Shown: positions 1-8,579 of the stretch, piece by piece
Layout of the letters: each line of letters begins with the position of its first letter
Position numbering within the stretch: the stretch's first letter is position 1
NCBI RefSeq assembly: GCF_001043175.1
Contig: NZ_CP011494.1
Coordinates: forward strand, 372,001-436,000
Length of the DNA: 64,000 nucleotides
Direction: 5' to 3'
From: Marinobacter psychrophilus
GTDB lineage: Bacteria > Pseudomonadota > Gammaproteobacteria > Pseudomonadales > Oleiphilaceae
The notes under the pieces: model-generated
What the model saw: the letters and a program-made list of their open reading frames with translations, nothing else
What the model was told of the DNA's origin: nothing
The model's database searches: none
Position numbers and translations under genes: made by a program

Positions 1-35
1 GTTCGCGGGATCGGCCCGGAAACCCACCTCGATAA

Positions 36-190
36 TTTCGAAATGACCTACTCTTGCCTCCAGGATCGGTTCATGGGAAAGTCGAAAGGATTAGGGAATT
101 GCTCACCGGTTTGTCGAATAAGCGTATTCAGGGGCAAGCCCCTGAGATCGGCAACCGCCTTGAAAATCAGTTAAAGAAGGTGGCATTCTG
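36..190 (+). other. Open reading frame tail, unidentified
   Basis: One frame is open for 50 codons and ends in TGA at 188-190, 49 bases before eutB. The residues (ending in ENQLKKVAF) are charged and protein-like, but a stop at 33-35 closes the frame upstream, and a second frame is open from base 1 to about 171. This could be the end of a gene interrupted by a frameshift, or chance. I do not recognise it. Confidence 0.2.
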
Positions 191-239
191 ATGCGTAACT
201 ACCAATCAGCACCCCTTCCTATTTGCAACAGAGGCTGAT

Positions 240-1634
240 ATGGCAAGTTTTTCCCATACTGTCGGTGTCATGACTTACCGCTTCGACGACCTTAAAGAGG
301 TTATGGCCAAGGCCAGTCCAGCTCGCTCTGGAGATTTTCTGGCGGGTGTTGCGGCAGTAAACGATGGCGAACGAGTTGCGGCACAAATGGCGCTGGCAGA
401 CATTGAGCTGAAGCGCTTTTTGCACGAAGCACTGGTTCCCTACGAAACCGATGAAGTTACCCGACTTATCATCGATACACACGACAAAGCCGCATTTTCT
501 ACTGTCAGCCACATGACAGTGGGAGGCTTTCGCGACTGGCTACTCAGCGAAGCCGCTGATGAGAAAAGTCTGCGTGCCCTGACTCCGGGCCTGACGCCGG
601 AGATGGCCGCTGCTGTATCGAAGATCATGCGCGTGCAAGACCTGATCCTGGTAGCGCAGAAAATCTGCGTAGTGACCCAGTTCCGCAGCACTGTTGGCCT
701 GCGTGGTCGGCTCTCGACACGCTTGCAGCCCAATCATCCCACCGACGATCCGGCAGGGATTGCGGCAAGCATTCTTGACGGTCTGCTTTATGGTAACGGC
801 GATGCGATGATAGGGATCAACCCGGCCACTGACAGCACCTCTTCAATCTGCGCCATGCTGGAAATGCTCAATGCGGTGATTCAGCGTTACGAAATTCCCA
901 CCCAGGCCTGCGTGCTGGCTCACGTTACCACTTCCATCGAAGTGATCAACCGCGGCGTGCCATTGGACCTTGTGTTTCAATCGATTGCTGGCACCGAGGC
1001 CGCAAACGCAAGTTTCGGTGTGAGTCTGAACATTTTGCAGGAAGGTTACGAGGCGGGGCTGTCATTAAACCGCGGCACGCTTGGGCGAAACCTCATGTAC
1101 TTCGAAACTGGCCAGGGCAGTGCGTTATCGGCCAACGCCCACCACGGTCTGGACCAGCAGACCTGCGAAGCCCGAGCTTATGCCGTTGCCAGGCATTTCA
1201 ACCCGTTTTTAGTTAACACCGTGGTCGGCTTCATCGGCCCGGAATATCTTTACAACGGTAAGCAGATCATCCGCGCAGGCCTTGAAGACCACTTCTGCGG
1301 AAAATTGCTGGGTGTGCCTATGGGTTGCGATATTTGCTATACCAACCATGCCGAGGCCGATCAGGATGATATGGACACTCTGTTGACTCTGTTAGGCGTA
1401 GCCGGAATCAACTTCATTATGGGCATTCCTGGCTCTGATGACATCATGCTCAACTACCAGACAACGTCCTTCCACGACGCCCTCTATGCACGCCAGACCT
1501 TGGGCCTGAAACCCGCGCCAGAATTCGAAGAATGGCTGGCGAAGATGGGTATTTTTACCCAAGCTGATGGAAAAGTGCACTTTGGCAACAGCCTGCCACC
1601 GGCTTTCCGCAAGGCTCTAGCGCAATTGAAATGA
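240..1634 (+). CDS. eutB: Ethanolamine ammonia-lyase, large subunit
   Basis: This is the catalytic TIM-barrel subunit of the adenosylcobalamin-dependent lyase that splits ethanolamine into acetaldehyde and ammonia. The 464 residues match the usual length and are collinear with pseudomonad EutB from the start (MASFSHTVG) through the conserved [12 protein letters not shown] and GGFRDWLL segments to the C-terminal [14 protein letters not shown] and [10 protein letters not shown] motifs. An AGAGG lies just before the ATG at 240. The stop overlaps the start of eutC (ATGA), as expected for two subunits made in a fixed ratio. No microcompartment genes or EutA reactivase are seen nearby, so this is the compartment-free type; the permease or regulator would lie left of the window. 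Confidence 0.96.
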   Translation: MASFSHTVGVMTYRFDDLKEVMAKASPARSGDFLAGVAAVNDGERVAAQMALADIELKRFLHEALVPYETDEVTRLIIDTHDKAAFSTVSHMTVGGFRDWLLSEAADEKSLRALTPGLTPEMAAAVSKIMRVQDLILVAQKICVVTQFRSTVGLRGRLSTRLQPNHPTDDPAGIAASILDGLLYGNGDAMIGINPATDSTSSICAMLEMLNAVIQRYEIPTQACVLAHVTTSIEVINRGVPLDLVFQSIAGTEAANASFGVSLNILQEGYEAGLSLNRGTLGRNLMYFETGQGSALSANAHHGLDQQTCEARAYAVARHFNPFLVNTVVGFIGPEYLYNGKQIIRAGLEDHFCGKLLGVPMGCDICYTNHAEADQDDMDTLLTLLGVAGINFIMGIPGSDDIMLNYQTTSFHDALYARQTLGLKPAPEFEEWLAKMGIFTQADGKVHFGNSLPPAFRKALAQLK

Positions 1635-2461
1635 GCGAGCACGTCATGGACAAACCGACCACTGATAACCAGAACAGGAACCAGAGCCCTTGGCGGCAAC
1701 TGCGCAACCTTACGTCGGCACGGATCGCTTTGGGTCGCGCTGGCACCAGCATGCCTACAGCCGCGCAACTGGAGTTCCAGTACGCCCATGCTCAGGCCCG
1801 TGATGCTGTGCACCTGCCCTTCGATCACGCAGGGCTCAGCGCTCAACTTGCCGAGCATGGGCGTGACAGTCTGCTGCTACACAGCGCCGCCAGTGACCGC
1901 CACAGCTACCTGCAGCGTCCAGACCTTGGGCGCCGTTTGGATGATGAATCTGCTCAGTTACTGAATCAGCATCGTGCGGACAACCCAGCGGGTTACGATT
2001 TGGCTATTGTCGTGGCCGATGGCCTCTCCGCCCTGGCAGTACATCGCAATGCCATGCCCATGCTGAAGCACATTGAAGAACAGGCCTTGGCTGAAGGCTG
2101 GAACTTATCGCCCGTCGCCCTTGTCAGTCAGGGCCGGGTAGCCGTGGCTGACGAGGTGGCTGAACGGCTCGGCGCGCGTATGGTGGTTGTCCTGATTGGT
2201 GAGCGACCGGGTCTGAGCTCACCAGACAGCCTGGGGTTGTACTTTACCTACGCACCCAAGGTCGGCCTGACCGACGCCTACCGCAACTGCATCTCTAATA
2301 TCCGCTTGGAAGGTTTGAGCTATCCGATGGCCCGTCATCGTCTGTTTTATTTGATGCGCGAGGCCTGTCGCCGTCAGTTGTCGGGGGTAAACTTAAAGGA
2401 TGACGCTGAAGAACCACTGTTGGCAGGTGCCGGCAAGAGCGGGAACTTTCTACTTGGTTGA
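1631..2461 (+). CDS. eutC: Ethanolamine ammonia-lyase, small subunit
   Basis: EutC binds the B12 cofactor and completes the ethanolamine ammonia-lyase complex with EutB. The 276-residue product has the family pattern: an N-terminal helix ([19 protein letters not shown]), then [15 protein letters not shown] and the late [15 protein letters not shown] segment. It overlaps eutB by four bases and is followed after 35 bases by a convergent LysR gene. No Rho-independent terminator is evident in that gap. Acetaldehyde from the reaction would need an aldehyde dehydrogenase; none is adjacent on this side. Confidence 0.95.
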   Translation: MSEHVMDKPTTDNQNRNQSPWRQLRNLTSARIALGRAGTSMPTAAQLEFQYAHAQARDAVHLPFDHAGLSAQLAEHGRDSLLLHSAASDRHSYLQRPDLGRRLDDESAQLLNQHRADNPAGYDLAIVVADGLSALAVHRNAMPMLKHIEEQALAEGWNLSPVALVSQGRVAVADEVAERLGARMVVVLIGERPGLSSPDSLGLYFTYAPKVGLTDAYRNCISNIRLEGLSYPMARHRLFYLMREACRRQLSGVNLKDDAEEPLLAGAGKSGNFLLG

Positions 2462-2496
2462 GTGCTAGTGAGCGTCTGATTATTGACCCGGCAAAA

Positions 2497-3357
2497 TCAT
2501 TGCAAGTTCTGAAAGGCACTTTTTACGTGGGCAGCCAAAGCGTTATTGAGGGGGTTGGAGCCTCTGCGCACGAGTGCCAGCTGATAACGGCCTATCTCTG
2601 GCAGGTCGTCGCTGACAATCTGTTTGAGCGGTAACCGCACAAGGCTCAGAGGGAAAGGTGCAACGGCAAGGTCTGCAAGCATCGCAGCTTCCTGACCGGA
2701 GCAGTGCTCGCAGGTGTAGGCAATTCGGTATGGCGTGCCAGCGTTTTCAAGGGCAAGTAATGTCATCTGGCGCCATGCGCATCCCTCGTGAGCCACCGCA
2801 ATCGGCAGGGGCCTGCTCAGATGCGCAGATGAACCCTCTTTGCCTGCCCAAACCAGTGGTTCCTCATGTACAACTTCACCACGAATGCCCCTAACGCGCT
2901 CTGACACAGTCACCAGCACCATATCGAGTTCTCCCGCATCCAGCTTTGTCAGATTCTGCTTGCTTGAACCGACAACAACATTGACCAACACAGCCGGATA
3001 GGAACGCGCAAACTGGGCGAGTACCTCGGGTAGAATTCGGGTACCCACATCATCGGAGGTACCAAAACCCACCTTGCCTTCCAGCGCGGGTGCGATGAAA
3101 TGCTCTACCGCCTCCTGGTTGAGTCGCAATAACCGACGGCTATACGCCAGTAATACCTCACCGTCGTTGGTCAACCGAACCTGACGCGGCTCGCGAACAA
3201 ACAGACTTTTGCCCAGAGTTTTTTCAAGTTGCTTGATTTGCATGCTCAACGCAGAAGGCGTTCGGTGCACGACTTTTGCCGCAGCAGTAAACGTTCCGCA
3301 CTCTGCAATCGCGACAAACGTTCGAAGCACTTCATTATCGAGCAGTGGCATCGTCAC
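2497..3357 (-). CDS. LysR-family transcriptional regulator
   Basis: A full-length (286-residue) LysR protein. The winged helix-turn-helix is at the N terminus (TFVAIAECGTFTAAAKVVHRT, then SMQIKQLEKTLGKSLFVRE) and an effector domain follows from about residue 90. It is convergent with eutC and divergent from the DUF1127 gene at 3543. The 185-base gap to that gene carries two direct TTGAAGGCA copies, at about 3403 and 3436, which may be half-sites. Its target is unclear; the DUF1127 gene is the more natural one because it is divergent, but the eut genes are possible. Confidence 0.85.
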   Translation of the reverse strand: MTMPLLDNEVLRTFVAIAECGTFTAAAKVVHRTPSALSMQIKQLEKTLGKSLFVREPRQVRLTNDGEVLLAYSRRLLRLNQEAVEHFIAPALEGKVGFGTSDDVGTRILPEVLAQFARSYPAVLVNVVVGSSKQNLTKLDAGELDMVLVTVSERVRGIRGEVVHEEPLVWAGKEGSSAHLSRPLPIAVAHEGCAWRQMTLLALENAGTPYRIAYTCEHCSGQEAAMLADLAVAPFPLSLVRLPLKQIVSDDLPEIGRYQLALVRRGSNPLNNALAAHVKSAFQNLQ

Positions 3358-3542
3358 CTGATTATATCTCCGAAAAAAGCATGGGCATCTGGCTTAAGTG
3401 TATTTGAAGGCAGAGTTAAATTCTTTTCGTTTGATTGAAGGCAAAGAAGCCCCCATTATACTTGCATAAACCGATGAGGTAAGCGCGTTTGCAGACCTCA
3501 ACCATTCATTTGGGTTAAATACTCATACAAGGACGAATAGCG

Positions 3543-3848
3543 ATGCTAGGCTCCCGCAAGAATGATCAGACAATTAGAATGCACACCGCTACCTTGGTGG
3601 GTAGCTTTTCCCGGCGCCAACAGTTCCGGCGCATGGCGTTGACGCTGTTGGCCGAGAAAGACGACACACTGTCGGACCTGGGTTATAAACGTTGGGAAAT
3701 CAATGTAGCACTCAAACTGCCGCTTCGGACCGATGCGATGGCTTTTTTGGAGCAGAACCGGCAAGCCTCTGGGCTCGAACACGACAACGAGAGCTTACGC
3801 TTTATGAAAGCGGGCAAACACCCTCGCGGTGTTTATCAATACGCTTGA
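3543..3848 (+). CDS. Small DUF1127-type protein
   Basis: A 101-residue basic protein whose middle (LLAEKDDTLSDLGYKRWEINVALKLPLR) fits the DUF1127 pattern: a short helix ending in a D-x-x-L-x-D-L-G-hydrophobic-x-R turn followed by a second helix. Small proteins of this family bind RNA or influence phosphate and carbon metabolism in alphaproteobacteria; that role is family knowledge and is not shown here. It is transcribed away from the LysR gene and converges on bhcD with only 12 bases between stops. Its position suggests a LysR-controlled accessory gene. The family call rests on one short motif. Confidence 0.6.
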   Translation: MLGSRKNDQTIRMHTATLVGSFSRRQQFRRMALTLLAEKDDTLSDLGYKRWEINVALKLPLRTDAMAFLEQNRQASGLEHDNESLRFMKAGKHPRGVYQYA

Positions 3849-3860
3849 GGCAAACTCAAT

Positions 3861-4865
3861 CTACAGCGTGACTCGCTGAGCAAGCCCCCGCACTTCGGCA
3901 AGACTAGCGGCTGCTGAGGCAACCGCTAAGTCTTGAAGCCCTACACCGGTGCCGTCAAATAAAGTGATCTCCTGCTCTGATTGACGTCCTTGGTGTAAGC
4001 CATTAATAACCTCTCCAATGGGTGTGATTTGCTCGGCGCTTAAGATCCGTGCGGTCACAGCATGCTGGGCTTCACCGATACTGATCGACTGGTCGATTTC
4101 GTCAGTGAAGACCGTTGCTTGCGCTAAAATCCGGTGATCGATTTCTTGCTTTCCCTTGGTATCGGTACCCATGCAAGCGAGGTGTGTGCCGGGTTTTACC
4201 CAAGCGGCCTGCAGCAGAGGTTCTGAGGCGGAGGTGATGGTAATAATAACATCGGACTGAGACCCTAGGGCCTGTAAGGACACAGCTTCGAAGGGTAGGT
4301 TATGTTCCCTGCACACGTCAGCCAGCCGCGTCAGGTGCTCAGGGTGGGTGTTCCAAGCCACTACTTTTTCGAAGTCGCGCTGCTCCAGCGCGGCGTGAAG
4401 CTGGAAGGTCGACTGAAAGCCTGCACCTATCATGCCTAACACTTTGGCGTTCTTTCGGGCTAGATGGGCAATCGAGACCGCGGACGATGCGGCGGTGCGA
4501 ATGGCGGTCAGATAATTTCCACTTACCAGAGCCTTGAGTTGCCCGGTATCCGGGTCGAACAGCGCCACGATTGATTGATGATTGGTCCGCCCCTGAACGA
4601 CATTGCCGGGCCAGTAGCCGCCCGCTTTTACACCTAAGACCAACCCTTCGCGGTCGAAACCAGATTTGAAGCCGTAGAGTGCATTTGCATGTCCGATCGC
4701 TTCCCGCACCACGGGGAAATTGTAGGCGCTCCCCTTGGCCATGGATGAGAAGACCGACTCAACTGCCTGAAAGGCTTCATGGCGGCCAATCACTTTCTGG
4801 CAGGCGTCTTCGCTTACGATCAGAATCTGATGCGGTTGAGTTAATGCTTCGGATGAAGTGTCCAT
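3861..4865 (-). CDS. bhcD: Iminosuccinate reductase (OCD/mu-crystallin family)
   Basis: This is the last enzyme of the beta-hydroxyaspartate cycle, reducing iminosuccinate to L-aspartate with NADH. The 334-residue protein is of the ornithine cyclodeaminase/mu-crystallin family, with Lys80 in GVKAGGYWP, RTAASSAV at 123-130, a Rossmann loop GMIGAGFQS at 144-152 and Asp235 in the GTD motif where the family has its catalytic Asp. The ATG at 4865 has AAGGAG upstream. On sequence alone it could be any OCD-family reductase; the call comes from its place as the last gene of bhcA-B-C-D, the order known from Paracoccus denitrificans. Confidence 0.88.
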   Translation of the reverse strand: MDTSSEALTQPHQILIVSEDACQKVIGRHEAFQAVESVFSSMAKGSAYNFPVVREAIGHANALYGFKSGFDREGLVLGVKAGGYWPGNVVQGRTNHQSIVALFDPDTGQLKALVSGNYLTAIRTAASSAVSIAHLARKNAKVLGMIGAGFQSTFQLHAALEQRDFEKVVAWNTHPEHLTRLADVCREHNLPFEAVSLQALGSQSDVIITITSASEPLLQAAWVKPGTHLACMGTDTKGKQEIDHRILAQATVFTDEIDQSISIGEAQHAVTARILSAEQITPIGEVINGLHQGRQSEQEITLFDGTGVGLQDLAVASAAASLAEVRGLAQRVTL

Positions 4866-4930
4866 CGTTAGTCTCCTTTGTCATTTTAGCCAGCCCCCAA
4901 ATCGCGTTCGGAGGCCTGGCGCAAGCTGAA

Positions 4931-6094
4931 TCAGAACATTTTGCCGCGGGCGCTGACGGGCCAGAGCGTTTCGACCTTGCCGTTGCGAACGCCGACGTAC
5001 CAATCGTGGACGTTGCAAGTCGGGTCGCAGTGCCCCGGTACCAGTTTGAGTTTTTCGTTGATTTTGAGTACACCCTGGGGGTCACTGATGACGCCATGCT
5101 CGTCTGAGCACTTGACGTATTCGACGTCGTCGCGGCCAAAGATAAACGGCAGGCCACTGTCCACAGATTGAGCTTTGAGACCTGCATCGCAGATAGCTTT
5201 ATCGGCCTTGGTATGACTCATAACGCTGGTCAGGATAAAAAGTGCGTTCTCCCATTCGCCCTGATCGATGCGCTTGCCGTCTTTGTCAAGAATGCGGCCA
5301 TAATCGGCGTCCATGAAGGCGTAGGAGCCGCATTGAAGTTCGTTGTAAACGTCCGAGTTGCTCTCGAAATAGTAAGAGCCGGTGCCACCGCCAGAGACAA
5401 TTTCTGGCTTCAGGCCCACCGCCGTCAAACCATCCACTGCGTCTTCCACCATGGCAATGGCTGCCTCCAGTTTTGCCTGGCGTTCGTGGTAGGACGCCAT
5501 GTGCTGCATGGCGCCCTGATAGGCCTGGATGCCGGTGAACGTAAGGTTTTTTGCGGCATTGATCGCTTGGGCGATCGTGACCACATCCTCAGTGGAGTTC
5601 ACCCCGCAGCGGCCCGCACCGCAGTCAATTTCGACGAAGCAGTGCAGTTCGGTACCATGCTTTTGGCACGCCATTGATAGATCCGAAACGTTAGCAACGT
5701 CGTCGACGCACACAATAATGCGTCCGCCATAGTTTGGCAGTTGTGCAAGGCGATCAATTTTTAGTGGATCACGCACCTGGTTGGAGACCAGCACGTCTTT
5801 GATCCCTGCACGGGCGAACACTTCGGCTTCAGAGGGTTTTTGGCAACAGACCCCAGTGGCGCCCCCCAGGTCTTCTTGGAGTCGTGCCACATCAACGGAC
5901 TTGTGCATCTTGCCGTGTACTCGGTGGCGCATACCGTGCGCCTTGGCGTAATCGCCCATTTTCTTGATGTTGCGCTCCAGTGCGTCCAGATCGAGGATCA
6001 GACATGGGGTCTGAATCTCGCTTTCATCCATGCCAATGGCGGCAGGAATGTTGTAACCAACTTCCAGTTCTTCAGTGTGAATAAACGTTGTCAT
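4931..6094 (-). CDS. bhcC: beta-Hydroxyaspartate aldolase
   Basis: This enzyme condenses glycine with glyoxylate to (2R,3S)-beta-hydroxyaspartate, the carbon-carbon bond-forming step of the cycle. The 387-residue protein has the D-threonine-aldolase fold: an N-terminal alanine-racemase-like barrel with the PLP lysine in the HGKMHKS motif, then VSGGGTGSY, and a C-terminal metal site in PGHCDPTCNVHD. I chose the ATG at 6094 because TTAGGAGCC precedes it; the longer frame to 6112 lacks a good ribosome site. The gene lies 65 bases upstream of bhcD and 26 bases downstream of bhcB. Alone it could be called D-threonine aldolase; the operon decides. Confidence 0.9.
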   Translation of the reverse strand: MTTFIHTEELEVGYNIPAAIGMDESEIQTPCLILDLDALERNIKKMGDYAKAHGMRHRVHGKMHKSVDVARLQEDLGGATGVCCQKPSEAEVFARAGIKDVLVSNQVRDPLKIDRLAQLPNYGGRIIVCVDDVANVSDLSMACQKHGTELHCFVEIDCGAGRCGVNSTEDVVTIAQAINAAKNLTFTGIQAYQGAMQHMASYHERQAKLEAAIAMVEDAVDGLTAVGLKPEIVSGGGTGSYYFESNSDVYNELQCGSYAFMDADYGRILDKDGKRIDQGEWENALFILTSVMSHTKADKAICDAGLKAQSVDSGLPFIFGRDDVEYVKCSDEHGVISDPQGVLKINEKLKLVPGHCDPTCNVHDWYVGVRNGKVETLWPVSARGKMF

Positions 6095-6120
6095 GGTAGG
6101 GCTCCTAATCAATGTCTGTT

Positions 6121-7083
6121 TCAGGTCCAGGGAAGTGTATCCATATCCACATTGCCGCCGGTGATGATCACGCCCACCCGTTTACCCCGGAAGATCTCGG
6201 GGTTTTTCAGGATGGCCGCCAGGGGTACTGCACAGCTGGGCTCAATAACAATCTTCATTCGTTTCCAGGTCAGCTTCATGGCGTCGATGATTTCCTCCTC
6301 GGTCGCCGTAAAAATGTCTGAGACGAAGTGGCTCACAAAATGCCAGGTCAGCTCCTTCAGCGGCACTTTCAAACCGTCTGCTACGGTATTGGGCGCATCA
6401 TCGGCAATGATGTAACCGGCCTTGAGGGAGCGGGCGGCGTCGTCGGCATTGAGTGGCTCAGCTGCATAAATTGTCACCTTCGGTGCCAAGTTCGAAAGGG
6501 TCAGGCAAGTGCCGGAAACCATGCCGCCGCCACCAATCGGTGCGATCACCATGTCCAGGTCCGGCACCTGATCCAGCAATTCCAGTGAGCAGGTGGCCTG
6601 CCCTGCGATGACCCTGGGGTCGTTATAAGGATGGACAAAATCGGCACCTGACGCGGCCATTACATCGGCAAAGACTGCTTCGCGGGAGCTGGTAGAGGGC
6701 TCGCACTCAATGATTTTGCCGCCGTAGCCGCGTACCGCGTCTTTTTTGGCCTGGGGTGCGGTATGAGGCATGACGACTGTTACCGGGATACCTCGCCGGC
6801 CAGCCGCATAAGACAGCGACAGAGCATGATTGCCGGAAGAGTGGGTGGCGACGCCAAGGGCCGCCTTCTCTTCACTCAAGCTAAAGACGGCGTTGCAGGC
6901 ACCGCGCACTTTGAAAGCCCCGGCTTTTTGAAAGTTCTCACACTTAAAAAAGAGTTCGGCCCCGGTCAGTTCGTTCAGATAACGGGATGTCAGGACGGGC
7001 GTTTTGTGGATGTAGGGTTTGATCCGTTCGTGGGCGGACAAAACATCGTCAAATGTGGGTATCTGGTTCCTGTGATCACTCAT
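6121..7083 (-). CDS. bhcB: beta-Hydroxyaspartate dehydratase
   Basis: BhcB removes water from beta-hydroxyaspartate, giving iminosuccinate for BhcD. The 320-residue PLP protein is of the threonine dehydratase/serine racemase fold: the PLP lysine is Lys58 in QKAGAFKVRGA, the substrate loop is SSGNHALS, and the phosphate loop is GGGGMVSG. It lacks the C-terminal ACT domains of biosynthetic threonine dehydratase, as expected for this group. GAGGTGAACC precedes the ATG at 7083. Serine racemase or catabolic threonine dehydratase are sequence-level alternatives, made unlikely by the four-gene order. Confidence 0.9.
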   Translation of the reverse strand: MSDHRNQIPTFDDVLSAHERIKPYIHKTPVLTSRYLNELTGAELFFKCENFQKAGAFKVRGACNAVFSLSEEKAALGVATHSSGNHALSLSYAAGRRGIPVTVVMPHTAPQAKKDAVRGYGGKIIECEPSTSSREAVFADVMAASGADFVHPYNDPRVIAGQATCSLELLDQVPDLDMVIAPIGGGGMVSGTCLTLSNLAPKVTIYAAEPLNADDAARSLKAGYIIADDAPNTVADGLKVPLKELTWHFVSHFVSDIFTATEEEIIDAMKLTWKRMKIVIEPSCAVPLAAILKNPEIFRGKRVGVIITGGNVDMDTLPWT

Positions 7084-7112
7084 GGTTCACCTCGTCAGTC
7101 TGTGTCTGCCGG

Positions 7113-8282
7113 TTACGCGGTGGTGGCGCGAAAATGGTTTTGGGCGGCGCGGACGCCCGAGCCCAGTTCAATGGGGTAGTCGAGATCCGCCATGGCCATC
7201 TCAATGGTGGCCAGTCCAGACAGCACCATGCTGTCTGTCAACGAACCCAGGTGGCCGATACGGAAGGCTTTGCCGTGCATTTCGCCAAGGCCAATGCCGA
7301 AGGAAACGCCGTACTTTGCAAGCGTGTGGTCGGTCAGCTCGTTGCTGTCGAATCCTTCGGGCACATAAATGGCGGTAACGGTATTGGAATACAAATCAGG
7401 AGACTGTGCGCACAGCGCCATGCCCCAGGCATGTGTCGCCTGCCGCACGCCCTCGGCCAGCCGGAAGTGACGGGCGTAAACATTGTCTAATCCTTCTTCA
7501 AACAGCATTTTCAGACTTTCTTTCAGGCCGCAGATCAGCTGCAAGGGCGGCGTGTAGGGAAAGCCGCCTTGGGCGTTGGCCGTCATCATGGCGCGAAAAT
7601 CGAAGAAGGCACACGACAGCTTGGCGGTTTCCATTTCGGCCAGTGCTTTTTGGCTGACCGCGAGTATGGCCATGCCGGTTATCAGCATGAAGCCTTTTTG
7701 AGAGCCCGACACGGCAATATCAACACCCCAGTTGTCCATCTCGAACGGCATTGAGGCCAGCGAGCTGACGCAGTCAACCAGTAAAAGGGCAGGGTGAGAG
7801 CAGCTGTCCATGGCTTGACGAACAGCATCAATATCGCTTTTTACGCCGGTTGCTGTCTCGTTGTGGACAACCAGAACCGCCTTGATCTTGTGTTGAGTGT
7901 CGGCGCTTAACGCTCGCTTAAACTCATTCGCCGGAGCACCGCTGCCCCACGGACATTCAATGATCTGAACATCCAGTCCGTGACGCTGACACATATCAAT
8001 CCAGCGACGGGAGAACATACCGTAGCGGGCGATTAATACCTTATCTCCAGGTGACAGGGTGTTGCAGATAGCCGCTTCCCAGCCACCGGTGCCGCTGGCG
8101 GGGAATAGGATGACTTCGCCAGATTGGGTGTTGAAAACCTTTTTGCAATCCTGCAAAAGCGGGGAGAGTGTTTCCACGAAGCCCGGCGAGCGGTGGTCGC
8201 TGCTCTGCACGTTCATCGCGAAGCGCAACCGATCGGGGATATTCGTGGGGCCCGGAATAAAGATTGGGTTTTGATCAGACAT
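7113..8282 (-). CDS. bhcA: Aspartate-glyoxylate aminotransferase
   Basis: BhcA transfers the amino group of aspartate to glyoxylate, giving glycine and oxaloacetate; it is the entry step and the net output of the cycle. The 389-residue class V PLP aminotransferase has IPGPTNIPDRL near the N terminus, PASGTGGWEA at 61-70, VVHNETATGV at 138-147 and the PLP lysine at 196 in SGSQKGFM. I start it at 8282, behind GGAGAG; the frame extends 45 bases further without a ribosome site. It is the first gene of the operon and faces bhcR across 297 bases with two operators. A second aminotransferase of this family lies at 23449. Confidence 0.9.
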   Translation of the reverse strand: MSDQNPIFIPGPTNIPDRLRFAMNVQSSDHRSPGFVETLSPLLQDCKKVFNTQSGEVILFPASGTGGWEAAICNTLSPGDKVLIARYGMFSRRWIDMCQRHGLDVQIIECPWGSGAPANEFKRALSADTQHKIKAVLVVHNETATGVKSDIDAVRQAMDSCSHPALLLVDCVSSLASMPFEMDNWGVDIAVSGSQKGFMLITGMAILAVSQKALAEMETAKLSCAFFDFRAMMTANAQGGFPYTPPLQLICGLKESLKMLFEEGLDNVYARHFRLAEGVRQATHAWGMALCAQSPDLYSNTVTAIYVPEGFDSNELTDHTLAKYGVSFGIGLGEMHGKAFRIGHLGSLTDSMVLSGLATIEMAMADLDYPIELGSGVRAAQNHFRATTA

Positions 8283-8393
8283 AAGGCGTTCTCTCTCCGT
8301 AATTGCGATTACCAGAAGCCCCGTCACCGGACTGCCTCCTCCGCTTCATGTCTTCACTCTAGATTCCTCGGTTTTATTTGCGCAATATGAAAT

Positions 8394-8412
8394 AATTCCA
8401 CTATGTGGAATT
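8394..8412. promoter_or_regulatory. Putative BhcR operator 1 (bhcA-proximal)
   Basis: A perfect inverted repeat with 8-base arms and a 3-base centre, AATTCCAC-TAT-GTGGAATT, 112 bases upstream of the bhcA start codon. It shares the core TTCCAC-N3-GTGGAA with the second copy at 8488. Palindromes of about this size are typical IclR-family sites, and BhcR of Paracoccus is known to bind its bhc promoter and release it with glyoxylate. Confidence 0.8.
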
Positions 8413-8487
8413 TAAAGGATAAATACCGCCTGAAATTTCAAGTATCTGGTTTATATAAGGTAAATATTTAGAACAGGCATTATTATA

Positions 8488-8506
8488 ATTTCCACATTGT
8501 GGAAAT
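8488..8506. promoter_or_regulatory. Putative BhcR operator 2 (bhcR-proximal)
   Basis: A second perfect 8-base-arm palindrome, ATTTCCAC-ATT-GTGGAAAT, with the same core TTCCAC-N3-GTGGAA. The centres of the two copies are 94 bases apart, close to nine helical turns, so bound BhcR molecules would face the same side of the DNA. This copy lies just upstream of a good -10 box for bhcR, which suggests autoregulation. Confidence 0.8.
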
Positions 8507-8516
8507 GTAGTATCCG

Positions 8517-8522
8517 TATAAT
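8517..8522 (+). promoter_or_regulatory. Candidate -10 box for bhcR
   Basis: A consensus TATAAT 57 bases before the bhcR start. The matching -35 region would fall within operator 2, and no strong TTGACA is present, so this would be a weak or regulator-dependent promoter. Confidence 0.4.
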
Positions 8523-8579
8523 AGAATATTTACTAGTCGTACCTCTGATCTCACCTGACCGTTACACTCGGAGTTCCTG

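Noticed and set aside
4679..5187. Several 140-residue frames over the bhcC-bhcD boundary on both strands.
   Set aside because: They overlap well-supported enzymes and have low-complexity composition.
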